In this document: in pieces, positions 40,905 through 49,444 of the stretch
How the letters are laid out: each line of letters opens with the position of its first letter
Position numbering within the stretch: position 1 is the first letter of the stretch
Assembly: GCA_964521195.1 (NCBI GenBank)
Contig: CAZFRE010000001.1
Span: 62,001-126,000 of the forward strand
Direction: 5' to 3'
DNA length: 64,000 nt
Source of the DNA: CAWDNM01 sp964521195
GTDB taxonomy: Bacteria > Actinomycetota > Coriobacteriia > Anaerosomatales > JAAXUF01
Made by a program: the position numbers and the translations under genes
Notes under the pieces: generated by a model
Database searches by the model: none
The model's input: only the letters and a program-made list of their open reading frames with translations
What the model was told of the DNA's origin: nothing

Positions 40905-41948
40905 TCAGCCTCCGATCGCGGTCGCCCAAGCGACCGTCCAACAGACAAGTGCGACCGCAAGGGCGGCCGCCTCTACGGGCAGCGCGCGCCGAAGCTCGTA
41001 CTCGACCCCACTGGGAGAAGTGTACGGCGTGGAACCCGTGAAGTTCACGCCGATATAGGACGCGCCGGCCGCGACGGCCAGCACCACCGCCACCCAGGCC
41101 CACGCGCTCATCATGCCGAGCATCCCCGGCAGCGCCGCAAGCGACGCGATGGCGAGCAGGCCACCAGCGACCGCGCCCTTCACGGTGAATGCGCGGCCCG
41201 GCAGCCACGGCAGCAGCGCAGGCACTCCGACGGATCCCGCGAACACCGCGAGCAGGAAGACGAGTACGGCCGGGAAGAGCGACATGAGCGCTGCCTGCCA
41301 TGCGAACGAGCGCGCGGCTATCGACGCGCCGATCACTGCGAGGGCGGCGAAGAGCGGCACGGCCCAGAGCCCATACTTGAGCGAGGGCACGAGCTCCATC
41401 GGCGAGAGCACCAGCCGTTCCGTCGTGGTGAACGTGACGGCGCGCATCTGGGGCGTGGCCTTCATGCCGGCATCGAGGAACGCGCGCAGGTCCGCCGAGC
41501 GCACGGGTCCCCACACGACGCGATACCCGGTCGCCGCGCGCACCGCGTGTCCCGAGACGCCCACCGCGCCGAGCTGCGGCAGCACGAGCGTCTCATGGTC
41601 GACGAAGTCGACGAGGTGGGTGGCGAAGATCCGGCGCACGAGCTCATCGGTGCCGAAGGTCTTCTTCCCCGCGGCGCACCACACGTTGATGCCGTATGTC
41701 TCGAGCACGAGCAGCCACGCATCGGTGCCGGCGAGGTCGCGCCGCACGAGGTCGACGGTCATCCGGTAGTTGCAGGTCACGATCACCGGCGAGGAGGGCG
41801 TGGGCTCGCCGATCCGGTAGAGGCCCGGCTCGAAGCGCGCCTTCATCCGCCCAACCCCCCAGCGGAACCCCCAACGGGCGAGCGTGTCGCCGAGAGTGAG
41901 CCGGGTGGACAGCTGCGGGACAGCGTCGGGTGTTGTCGTGACAGGCAC
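40905..41948 (-). CDS. hgcA: Mercury methylation corrinoid protein HgcA
   Basis: A 347-residue protein with the hallmark cap-helix motif NVWCAAGK (Cys91), whose Cys is the lower axial ligand of the corrinoid cobalt in HgcA. Family blocks before it are LPTRLTL-like LSTRLTLGDTLARWGFRWGV, FEPGLYRIGEPTPSSPVIVT and AWLLVLETYGI. After it come KKTFGTDELVRRI and the corrinoid-binding domain to about 215. Five C-terminal membrane helices follow (about 220-345), the normal HgcA layout. GTG 41948 is chosen for its GGAG site and places the Cys where it sits in known HgcA; the frame extends to a TTG at 42008 inside the promoter. HgcB follows directly. The CFeSP-like corrinoid protein CfeSP lacks these membrane helices. 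Confidence 0.93.
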   Translation of the reverse strand: MPVTTTPDAVPQLSTRLTLGDTLARWGFRWGVGRMKARFEPGLYRIGEPTPSSPVIVTCNYRMTVDLVRRDLAGTDAWLLVLETYGINVWCAAGKKTFGTDELVRRIFATHLVDFVDHETLVLPQLGAVGVSGHAVRAATGYRVVWGPVRSADLRAFLDAGMKATPQMRAVTFTTTERLVLSPMELVPSLKYGLWAVPLFAALAVIGASIAARSFAWQAALMSLFPAVLVFLLAVFAGSVGVPALLPWLPGRAFTVKGAVAGGLLAIASLAALPGMLGMMSAWAWVAVVLAVAAGASYIGVNFTGSTPYTSPSGVEYELRRALPVEAAALAVALVCWTVAWATAIGG

Positions 41949-41962
41949 GGGCGCTCCACGGG

Positions 41963-42023
41963 TTCGATGTATGTCGAAGTACTGAGTCTCCGCATAGTAG
42001 TTCGACAATCATCGAACTGTCAA
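41963..42023 (-). promoter_or_regulatory. hgcAB promoter with two TTCGA-N6-TCGAA dyads
   Basis: On the minus strand, TTGACA (42018-42023, perfect -35) and TACTAT (41994-41999) are 18 bases apart. The spacer is exactly the dyad GTTCGA-N6-TCGAAC (42000-42017). A second dyad TTCGA-N6-TCGAA (41963-41978) covers the expected start of transcription near 41987 and precedes the ribosome site. Both have the same half-sites and the same six-base gap. Two operator copies for one dimeric regulator, such as an ArsR-type repressor or similar, are inferred. The regulator is not in the adjacent sequence. Confidence 0.75.
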
Positions 42024-42139
42024 CGCACGGTAGGTGCCCGCCAGCGTCCAGCGCCGTCTCACCACGGCGGCGGTGGGGTACGGTTCTCTACGGCCCCCGC
42101 AAGGGCGCCAACCAGGTCACCGGATGTAGGGAGCATGCC

Positions 42140-42532
42140 ATGCTCAAGGAGTTCAAGGAGTTCGCCTTCAAGGGCAGTGTCGTCGATCTGTCGATCGGCA
42201 TCGTGATCGGCGCTGCCTTCGCCGCGATCATCAAGTCCTTCGTCGACAACATCATCAACCCGATCGTGGGCCTTGTCGGCGGGGGCAAGGCCGCGCTCGA
42301 CGGGCTTGTGCTCCACGTGACGCCGACCGTGTCGATCGGCTACGGCGCGTTTCTCTCGGCGGTCGTGAACTTCCTCATCGTCGCGCTCGCGCTGTTCATC
42401 GTGGTCAAGGCGGTGAACCGGTTCCGTGCCGCCGAGGAGGCTACCGAACGCGAGTGCCCGCACTGCCTCACGCTCGTGCCCAAGGCCGCCACGAAGTGCT
42501 CCGCCTGCACCTCCGAACTCGTCGCCGAGTAG
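42140..42532 (+). CDS. mscL: Large-conductance mechanosensitive channel MscL
   Basis: A 130-residue channel that opens under membrane tension to release solutes. The family opening LKEFKEFAFKGSVVDLSIGIVIGAAF is clear, with the second helix SAVVNFLIVALALFIVVKAVNR near residue 73. The end has CPHC and CSAC (near 110 and 123), a small zinc-ribbon-like Cys set that is common in actinobacterial MscL. ATG 42140 follows GGGAG. Divergent from hgcA across about 190 bases that hold the hgc promoter. Confidence 0.96.
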   Translation: MLKEFKEFAFKGSVVDLSIGIVIGAAFAAIIKSFVDNIINPIVGLVGGGKAALDGLVLHVTPTVSIGYGAFLSAVVNFLIVALALFIVVKAVNRFRAAEEATERECPHCLTLVPKAATKCSACTSELVAE

Positions 42533-42630
42533 GCAGCATCCGTTCCTCTCGCACGCGCGCAGCACGAAACCCGTGTTGGGGTATGTGATACCGCAAGGAA
42601 GTTATGCATTCCGAGCCGAGAGGAACGCAC

Positions 42631-43983
42631 ATGGCCGTCAACATCGAGACCGCACACATCCCGCGTCGCGCTATCGTCATGGGGGCCGCCGGACGCGACT
42701 TCCACGACTACCTGGTGGCGCTCAAGGACGACCCGACCGTCGAGGTCGTGGCGTTCACGGCCACGCAGATCCCCGGCATCGAGAACCGCACATTTCCGGG
42801 CGTGCTCGCGGGCGAACGCGCGCCCGGGGGTATCCGCATCCACCCCGAGTCCGAGCTGCCCCGGCTGATCCGCGAACTCGACGTCGATGACGTCTTCTTC
42901 GCCTACAGCGATATCGCGCACGCGGACCTGATGCACAAGGCGTCGCTCGTGCTCGCCTGCGGTGCGGACTTCCGGATCCTGGGCCCGGTGCGCACGATGG
43001 TGGCGTCCGCCAAGCCGGTCATCAGCGTATGCGCCGTCCGCACCGGCGTGGGCAAGAGCGGCATCTCGCGCAGGATCTTCGAGCTCTTCCGCGACAGAGG
43101 AATCCGCGCGGTCGACATCCGCCACCCCATGCCCTACCGCGACCTCACGGCGATGGCGGTCGAGCGCTATGCAAGCGTGGAGGACCTCGACCGCCTCGGG
43201 GTGACCATCGAGGAACGCGAAGAGTACGAGCACCTCGTCGAGGTGGGTGCGGTCGTCATGGCGGGCGTCGACTACGAGGCGATCCTGCGCGAAGCCGAGA
43301 AGGAGGCCGACGTCATCGTCTGGGACGGCGGCAACAACGACTGGCCGTTCTACGCATCCGACCTCGAGATCGTAGCCCTCGACCCGCACCGGCCGGGCCA
43401 CGAGCGCCTCTACTTCCCCGGCGAGGTCAACTTCTTGCGCGCGAACGTCCTCGTCATCAACAAGGTCAACACCGCCGAGAAGCCCGCGGTCGACGATCTC
43501 GTCGCCGCGGCCGCGGCCTACAACCCGGCCGCCCGGGTCGTACTCACCGACAGCACCATCGTCGCAAGCGACCCGGCCGCACTCGCGGGCAAGCGCGTGC
43601 TCGCGGTCGAGGACGGCCCCACGGTCACGCACGGCGGCATGCGCTACGGCGCGGCGGCGATCGCGGCGCAGCAGGCCGGCGCCGCCGAGCTGGTGAACGC
43701 GGCACCGTTCGCCGCGGGCTCGCTCGTCGACACCTTCGCCGCCTACCCGCACATGGACCGCGTACTCCCAGCGATGGGCTACTCGGCGCAGCAGCTCGCC
43801 GACCTCGAGGCGACGATCGCCGCCACCGACTGCGACGTCGTGGCGATCGGCACGCCCATCGACCTCGGGCGGCTCATCCGCATCGACAAGCCGTCGGTGC
43901 GCGTGACCTACCGCGTCGAGGACACCGGCGAACCCTCTCTCGCGACGGTCGTCTCGGAGTTCTGCGAGCGCAACGGGCTGTAG
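42631..43983 (+). CDS. COG2403 GTPase-like protein (cyclic 2,3-diphosphoglycerate synthetase-like)
   Basis: A 450-residue P-loop protein. Residues about 1-130 form a Rossmann-like N-domain (RRAIVMGAAGRDFHDYLVAL). The P-loop VCAVRTGVGKSGISRRI lies near 132, and VIVWDGGNNDWPFY near 230 is the matching acidic region. VINKVNTAEKP near 275 is a guanine-type NKx motif. This order fits COG2403, whose archaeal members include cyclic 2,3-diphosphoglycerate synthetase. The bacterial role is not established. ATG 42631 follows GAGAGG; ATG 42604 is also in frame but lacks a site. Confidence 0.8.
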   Translation: MAVNIETAHIPRRAIVMGAAGRDFHDYLVALKDDPTVEVVAFTATQIPGIENRTFPGVLAGERAPGGIRIHPESELPRLIRELDVDDVFFAYSDIAHADLMHKASLVLACGADFRILGPVRTMVASAKPVISVCAVRTGVGKSGISRRIFELFRDRGIRAVDIRHPMPYRDLTAMAVERYASVEDLDRLGVTIEEREEYEHLVEVGAVVMAGVDYEAILREAEKEADVIVWDGGNNDWPFYASDLEIVALDPHRPGHERLYFPGEVNFLRANVLVINKVNTAEKPAVDDLVAAAAAYNPAARVVLTDSTIVASDPAALAGKRVLAVEDGPTVTHGGMRYGAAAIAAQQAGAAELVNAAPFAAGSLVDTFAAYPHMDRVLPAMGYSAQQLADLEATIAATDCDVVAIGTPIDLGRLIRIDKPSVRVTYRVEDTGEPSLATVVSEFCERNGL

Positions 43984-44102
43984 CTCACGACGCGAGGGCG
44001 CCGGAGTAGGGTGTAGATTCGGTGGAGAAGCAGCCTCGGTGGGACCTTGGTCGTAGACTTTGCTGTAGTGCGTCCCGGTACGCGTGATCCGAGGAGGTCT
44101 CC

Positions 44103-44816
44103 ATGGCTGCGGAAACCCGCCGCATCCTGCTGGTCGAAGACGAGAAGACGATTCGCGACGCCGTCGCGGCCTACCTTGAGCGCGAGGGCTACTGGGTCAC
44201 ACCCGCGGAGGACGGCCAGGTCGCGCTCGACCAGTTCGCGAAGCACCGCTTCGACCTCATCGTGCTCGATCTCATGCTGCCCAAGGTGAGCGGCGAAGAG
44301 GTGTGCCGACAGGTCCGCAACGCGTCGGACGTTCCCATCATCATGCTCACAGCCAAGGGCGAGGAAGAGGACCGCATCACCGGCCTCGAACTGGGAGCCG
44401 ACGACTACCTTGTGAAGCCGTTCTCGCCGCGCGAACTCGTGGCGCGCGTGCGCGCTCTGCTGCGCCGGGCGCACGTCGAAAGCGAGCCGCAGCGCGACCG
44501 CCTCGTGTTCGGCCCGCTCGAGATCGACGTCGCGGGTCACAAGGCGTTTCTCGGCGGGGAGGAGCTCGATCTGACGGCGAGCGAGTTCAAGCTACTCACC
44601 ACGTTGTCGCGCTACCCCGGTCGCGTGTACTCGCGCATGGAACTCGTCGAGAAGGTGCTCGGCTACGACTTCGAGGGCTACGAGCGCACGATCGACTCGC
44701 ACGTGAAGAACCTGCGCGCCAAGCTCGACGACGACCCCAAGGAGCCGACGTTCATCTACACCGTCCACGGGGTCGGCTACCGGTTCGAGCCCCCGAAGAG
44801 CGATTCGGATGGCTGA
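44103..44816 (+). CDS. OmpR-family response regulator
   Basis: A 237-residue regulator with receiver and DNA-binding domains. The phospho-acceptor Asp56 lies in DLIVLDLMLPKVSGEE, with the acidic pair EDE near residue 12 and the Lys in LVKPFSPRELVARV near 105. The winged helix follows (LDLTASEFKLLTTLSRYPGR, YERTIDSHVKNLRAKL, TVHGVGYRFE). It overlaps the kinase gene by eight bases. ATG 44103 follows GGAGG. The targets are unknown. Confidence 0.95.
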   Translation: MAAETRRILLVEDEKTIRDAVAAYLEREGYWVTPAEDGQVALDQFAKHRFDLIVLDLMLPKVSGEEVCRQVRNASDVPIIMLTAKGEEEDRITGLELGADDYLVKPFSPRELVARVRALLRRAHVESEPQRDRLVFGPLEIDVAGHKAFLGGEELDLTASEFKLLTTLSRYPGRVYSRMELVEKVLGYDFEGYERTIDSHVKNLRAKLDDDPKEPTFIYTVHGVGYRFEPPKSDSDG

Positions 44817-46311
44817 TCAGGCTCCAGTCGTCGAATGTGGTGAGCTGCCCGCCAAGCCCGCGGTGCCCGCGACGGACGCCGGGCAAGCTGGCCGACGCAA
44901 CGGCGGCGCCCGCGCTCCGCGCACCTTCGGTCGCCGGCTCGCGATCGCGTTCGCGACGGTCGCCGCGTTGACCGCGATTCTTGCCGGAGCGCTTCTCTCG
45001 GTGGCGTGGAACTACCAGTTCAACGCCTACGTCCGAGACAATCTCCAGCGTATGGCGAACGGTGTCGCGGCGATCGTCGCCGCGTACTACCCGTCGTACG
45101 GGTTCGACTTCCAGACGCTCGGGCAGATCCCGATGCTCGGCTCGACGTACAACGTCGGCGTGCAAGTGCTCGACCCGCGCGGCCGGCTCATCTACGACGA
45201 AGCCACCATGCGCAAGCACATGATGAGCGCCATCCAGCAGGGCGGCGCCGCGCTACCCAGCGTCGAGCCCACCGGCGCCACGATCCTCAATCCGCAGGGA
45301 CGTGTTGTGACGTCACCGATCATGGTGGGGGCGCAGCGGGTCGGCACCGTGCGGGTGTGGGCGTATGGCGAGGACGCGCTACTCACCTCGCGTGACGTGC
45401 AGTTCAGGCAGGGCTCCTTCACCGGCCTCGCCATCGCGGCCATCGCCGCGATGCTGTTGGCATCGATCGCCGGAGCGATCTACGCGCGCCGCCTCGTCCG
45501 CCCGATCGGCCAGATCACCGCGACAGCGCAGGCGTTGCGCGGCGGCGATCACGACGCGCGCACGCGCATGCAGGCTGACGACGAGATAGGCTTTCTCGGC
45601 AAGACGTTCGACGAGATGGCCGACTCCATCGAGGCCGACCGCGAGATGGAGCGGCGGTTGACCGCCGACGTCGCGCACGAGCTGCGCACGCCGCTCCAGG
45701 CGATCCAGGCGACCGTCGAGGCGATGCAGGACGGCGTACTGCCGGCCGACGAGGAGCACCTCGGTATCGTGCGCGACGAGACCGTGCGGCTCGGCCGTCT
45801 CGCGGGCGGCATCCTCGAGCTCACGCGCCTCGAGCGCGGCTCGCTCGCATTCCGCTGCGACCGCATCGACGCCGCCGGCCCGGTTCGCTCGGCGCTCGAC
45901 TCGCACCTCGCGCTGCTCGAGACGTGCGCAGTGAGCGCGAGCGCAAGCCTCGCCGACGGCGTCTACGTGAACGCCGACTCCGATCGCCTCCAGCAGGCCG
46001 TCGGCAACCTGCTCTCGAATGCCGCGCGCTACACGCCGGCGGGGGGCAGCGTCGAGGTGTCGCTCCGCCGAGACGATGGCGACGCGCTCATCGAGGTCGC
46101 CGACACCGGCATCGGCATCGCCGAGGAGGACATGAGCCGGGTGTTCTCGCGCTTCTGGCGGGCCGACTCGGCACGCGACCGCTCGAGCGGCGGGCTCGGC
46201 ATCGGGCTGGCGGTCACGAAGGAGATCGTCGAGCGCCAGCACGGTTCCATCGGCGTTCGCCGGCGCGAGGGCGGCGGTACGGTGTTCTCGATCCGCCTGC
46301 CGCTCGCGTAG
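44809..46311 (+). CDS. Membrane sensor histidine kinase
   Basis: A 500-residue kinase. Two membrane helices (about residues 47-67 and 205-225) flank an extracytoplasmic sensor region. A HAMP segment (RRLVRPIGQITATAQALRGG) follows. The HisKA phospho-acceptor His290 is in DVAHELRTPLQAIQATVEAM. The ATPase domain shows the N-box LLSNAARYTPAGG, the G1 box VADTGIGIAEED, the F-box and RSSGGLGIGLAVTKEIV. It is the partner of the regulator upstream; the stimulus is unknown. The N-terminal 40 residues are a charged cytoplasmic extension. Confidence 0.93.
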   Translation: MADQAPVVECGELPAKPAVPATDAGQAGRRNGGARAPRTFGRRLAIAFATVAALTAILAGALLSVAWNYQFNAYVRDNLQRMANGVAAIVAAYYPSYGFDFQTLGQIPMLGSTYNVGVQVLDPRGRLIYDEATMRKHMMSAIQQGGAALPSVEPTGATILNPQGRVVTSPIMVGAQRVGTVRVWAYGEDALLTSRDVQFRQGSFTGLAIAAIAAMLLASIAGAIYARRLVRPIGQITATAQALRGGDHDARTRMQADDEIGFLGKTFDEMADSIEADREMERRLTADVAHELRTPLQAIQATVEAMQDGVLPADEEHLGIVRDETVRLGRLAGGILELTRLERGSLAFRCDRIDAAGPVRSALDSHLALLETCAVSASASLADGVYVNADSDRLQQAVGNLLSNAARYTPAGGSVEVSLRRDDGDALIEVADTGIGIAEEDMSRVFSRFWRADSARDRSSGGLGIGLAVTKEIVERQHGSIGVRRREGGGTVFSIRLPLA

Positions 46312-46345
46312 GGCGCACAGCCGGCGTCGCGCGCCACCGCGGCTC

Positions 46346-46738
46346 CTACCTCTTGCCGAACACCTGCACCGCGAGCGCCGTCCCCTGCACCGGGTACGAC
46401 TCGGCGACGGCGCCGTCGAACCACACCTTCACCCGGGTGCCGACGCCGATACCGGCCGGAGATGTCTTCTTGCCGTAGCGGTCGAAGAACACGGTCTGCC
46501 TGCCGATGGTGACTTGCGCCTTATCCGAGACGGCGCCCGGCGGCTGCTCGTTGCCCTGGACGAGGAAGGTCGCGGGACCGTTCTCGCCCGGCAACAGGCT
46601 CGTGATCGTGCCGGTGATACCCGGGGTCGTGGTCGGCAGCGATCGACCGCAGCCGGTCGTCGCAGCGGCGGCCAAGCAGAGCACGGCAGCGAGCGCGATG
46701 GTGAGCAGGACGCGACGAGTGCGGCTGGCGACGGGCAT
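46346..46738 (-). CDS. Small secreted lipoprotein, OB-like
   Basis: A 130-residue protein with a signal peptide ending in lipobox-like ATTGC at about residue 30. The mature part (ITGTITSLLPGENGPATFLV, KAQVTIGRQTVFFDRYGKKT, GTRVKVWFDGAVAESYPVQG) resembles DUF3221-type OB-fold lipoproteins. It is convergent with the kinase gene. A wall-facing accessory role is possible, but none is assigned. Confidence 0.75.
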   Translation of the reverse strand: MPVASRTRRVLLTIALAAVLCLAAAATTGCGRSLPTTTPGITGTITSLLPGENGPATFLVQGNEQPPGAVSDKAQVTIGRQTVFFDRYGKKTSPAGIGVGTRVKVWFDGAVAESYPVQGTALAVQVFGKR

Positions 46739-46865
46739 GCGGACTCCTTCGGTCGTGCTGGTTACTCTACTCGTTGTGACGGCTGCACGGACACGGGGTT
46801 CTCGGAGGGCCTACAGGCGTACACGCGGTATGCTGGCACACGTACCCGCGGATGGAGCAGACGAC

Positions 46866-47063
46866 ATGATCTACGGCATTCTGGCAGGTGGGCTGGTCAC
46901 CTTCACGCTTGTGCTCTTCCAGGTGTTGGCCGGCCTGCGCATCATCAAGCTCGGGAAACGCCACCGCGTAGTCCACAAATGGACGGCGATGGCCATCCTG
47001 GCGCTCGCCGAAGTGCACGGGCTGATCGGCGTGGTGTACGTCCTTGGCGTGCCGCTCGGTTAG
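46866..47063 (+). CDS. Small membrane protein
   Basis: A 65-residue protein with two hydrophobic segments (about 3-23 and 42-62) joined by a basic loop (KLGKRHRVVHKW). ATG 46866 follows GGAG at good spacing; ATG at 46830 is an alternative in-frame start. I know similar short actinobacterial proteins but not their role. It stands between the lipoprotein promoter region and a secreted protein gene. Confidence 0.65.
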   Translation: MIYGILAGGLVTFTLVLFQVLAGLRIIKLGKRHRVVHKWTAMAILALAEVHGLIGVVYVLGVPLG

Positions 47064-47133
47064 CCCGAAAGGTATGCTTTCTGCTGGAGAGTGTGACCGA
47101 CGTCTACTCGACCGAAGCGCATCGGAGTACCGG

Positions 47134-48414
47134 ATGAACCCCACACCATCATCGCGTCGACCCTTGGCACGCCGCGCGGCCTTAGTGCTGGTCGCTGCCA
47201 CGGCTCTACTTATCGGCGCGATCGGCCAGGCGAGCGCGGTCACGTTCGAGCCCGAGCGGATCATCTCCAATGACAACATGCGCGACTACGACTCGATGTC
47301 GGCAAGCGACATCCAGGCGTTCCTCGAGACACTGCCGGGGCCACTCAAGGACCTCGAGGCGCGCGACTACGACAAGGTCATCACGCTCTCCCAGAAGTAC
47401 AACAACAAGAACATCACGCCCGACAAGGGCGAGCCGAAGAAGAAGGCGTCCCTGATCATCTGGGAGGCGTGTCAGGCCTGGAAGATCAACCCCAAGGTCA
47501 TGCTCACGATGTTGCAGAAGGAGCAGAGTCTGCTCACGCGGACGACGCTGGGCGAGACGACTCTGGCCCGCGCGGTGGGGGCCGGCTGCCCCGGCAGCCT
47601 CGTGTTCCCGTCCACCAACAAGGTCGCGACGAACCGCTATCCCGGGTTCGGCAACCAGGTGTGGCACGGCGCCCGGCTGCTCGACAGCTACGGCGAAGGC
47701 AACGTGAACGCGCCCACCTTCTACAACGGCATCAAGTGGAACATCTACAAGATCGACGGGATGACCCACATCCACCCGAGCAACCTCGCGACCTTCAAGC
47801 TGTACGTCTACAACCCGAGCATCGGCGTCTCGAAGCCCTACGGCGACCTGTCCGGCAAGTCGTGCTCGGGCAACGCGAACTTCTGGAAGATCTACCGCCG
47901 CTACTTCGGAAGCACGTACGCCGACCCGCGGATGAAGCGCGTGTTCCGTTTCCGCCACCGGGGCAACGGCACATACCTGTACACGACGTCGCAGACCGAG
48001 CGCTACCACTTGCAGGAGAAGCACAAGAAGACATGGGCGTACGGCGGAGCGTCGTTCTCGGTCGACACCTCGGTGACCACGGGCACGATTCCGGTCTATC
48101 GCTTCAAGAACAAGACGACGGGCAAGTACTCGTTCACCCGCGATCCCAAGAAGTACGAGTACCGCAGGAGCACCGAGGGCCAGAAGACGTGGGCGTACGG
48201 CGGTATCGCGTTCCAGGTGAGGGGTGTCGAGACGAGCGGCAGCGTGCCGGTCTACCGGATGCGCAACAAGAAGACCGGAGCCGACCTGCTGACCTCGTCA
48301 TCGTCGCTGGTGAGCAAGCTGACCAAGACGGCGGCGCTGCGTAAGACGTGGTCGAACGCGGGCGTGACGTTCCATCTGCCGAGATACAGCGAGCCGGCGA
48401 CTCCGACGCCGTAG
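47134..48414 (+). CDS. Secreted lytic-enzyme-like protein with DUF5648 C-terminal repeats
   Basis: A 426-residue protein. A signal peptide (about 1-34) ends near ASAVTFEPE. About residues 40-260 look like a lysozyme-type fold: WEACQAWKINPKVMLTMLQKEQSLL with its Glu, and GFGNQVWHGARLLDSYGEG and KWNIYKIDG follow. About 265-420 hold three beta repeats typical of DUF5648 (FRFRHRGNGTYLYTTSQTE, YRFKNKTTGKYSFTRDPKKY, YRMRNKKTGADLLTSSSSLV), which suggests wall or sugar binding. Cell-wall turnover is inferred; catalysis is not shown. Confidence 0.75.
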   Translation: MNPTPSSRRPLARRAALVLVAATALLIGAIGQASAVTFEPERIISNDNMRDYDSMSASDIQAFLETLPGPLKDLEARDYDKVITLSQKYNNKNITPDKGEPKKKASLIIWEACQAWKINPKVMLTMLQKEQSLLTRTTLGETTLARAVGAGCPGSLVFPSTNKVATNRYPGFGNQVWHGARLLDSYGEGNVNAPTFYNGIKWNIYKIDGMTHIHPSNLATFKLYVYNPSIGVSKPYGDLSGKSCSGNANFWKIYRRYFGSTYADPRMKRVFRFRHRGNGTYLYTTSQTERYHLQEKHKKTWAYGGASFSVDTSVTTGTIPVYRFKNKTTGKYSFTRDPKKYEYRRSTEGQKTWAYGGIAFQVRGVETSGSVPVYRMRNKKTGADLLTSSSSLVSKLTKTAALRKTWSNAGVTFHLPRYSEPATPTP

Positions 48415-48553
48415 ACGCCGTTTCCGGCACGCATTCGCCCTCGCCCCGCACGGGCGCTTCGCCTACAATGGCGGCGTAGCGCCGTGCCCCCATCGCATTT
48501 GTCACACTCCGGGCCGGTCCTCGTTCGCTCACGAACCCCGGAGGAGCCCTCAC

Positions 48554-49444
48554 GTGCCGATTTCCCCGCTGACGCCCGACTCGCAGGGCAAGGTCCGCGA
48601 CCTGTACGACCTCGGCGATAGGCTCCTGCTCGTCGCATCCGACCGGCTCAGCGCGTTCGACGTCGTCCTCGATGACCCGATCCCGTACAAGGGAGAGGTA
48701 CTCACCAAGCTCTCGCTGTTCTGGTTCGAGCTTCTGGCCGACGTCACCGCGAACCATCTCATCAGCGCCGACGTCGCCGACCTTCCCGAGCAGTTCAAGC
48801 CGCACGCCGAGTACCTCGCGGGCCGGTTCATGCTCGTGAGGAAGGCGACCGTCTTCCCGGTCGAGTGCATCGTGCGCGGCTACCTCGCCGGCAGCGGCCT
48901 GAAGGAGTACAACCGCGCCGGCACCGTCTGCGGCATCCCGCTGCCCGCCGGGCTCGTCGAGAGCAGCAAGCTCGAGCAGCCGATCTTCACGCCGAGCACG
49001 AAGGCTGAGATCGGCGATCACGACGAGAACATCGCTTTCGAGCGCATGGTCGAGATCATCGGCGAGGGGCCGGCCGCGGAACTGCGCGACAAATCGCTCG
49101 CGGTCTACTCGGCGGCACGCGACCACGCGGCGTCGCGGGGCATCATCATCGCGGACACGAAGTTCGAGTTCGGCGCGATCGACGGCACGGTCACGCTCGT
49201 CGACGAGGTGCTGACGCCGGACTCGAGCCGCTTCTGGCCGGCGGACACCTACGAGCCGGGCAAGAGCCAGCCGAGCTTCGACAAGCAGTTCGTGCGCGAC
49301 TGGCTCGAGGCGAGCGGCTGGGACAAGACCGCGCCCGCGCCGAAGCTGCCCGCCGACGTGCTCGAAGCGACGAGCGCGAAGTACATCCAGGCATACGAGC
49401 TGATCACCGGCCGCACGTTCACGCCGGAAGGAAAGGGCGTCTAA
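48554..49444 (+). CDS. purC: Phosphoribosylaminoimidazole-succinocarboxamide synthase PurC
   Basis: A 296-residue ATP-grasp-like enzyme that joins aspartate to CAIR in purine synthesis. The opening GKVRDLYDLGDRLLLVASDRLSAFD is the family P-loop-like region near residue 11. FPVECIVRGYLAGSGLKEY near 107 and IIADTKFEFGAIDGTVTLVDEVLTPDSSRFWP near 197 are the IMP-pathway signatures. GTG 48554 follows CGGAGGAG. The leader carries TACAAT (48464-48469), a possible -10. It starts the purine cluster. Confidence 0.96.
   Translation: MPISPLTPDSQGKVRDLYDLGDRLLLVASDRLSAFDVVLDDPIPYKGEVLTKLSLFWFELLADVTANHLISADVADLPEQFKPHAEYLAGRFMLVRKATVFPVECIVRGYLAGSGLKEYNRAGTVCGIPLPAGLVESSKLEQPIFTPSTKAEIGDHDENIAFERMVEIIGEGPAAELRDKSLAVYSAARDHAASRGIIIADTKFEFGAIDGTVTLVDEVLTPDSSRFWPADTYEPGKSQPSFDKQFVRDWLEASGWDKTAPAPKLPADVLEATSAKYIQAYELITGRTFTPEGKGV

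Noticed and set aside
41949..42008. TTG 42008 as the start of hgcA
   Set aside because: It lies inside the promoter spacer dyad and has no ribosome site; GTG 41948 has GGAG at proper spacing and gives the usual protein length.
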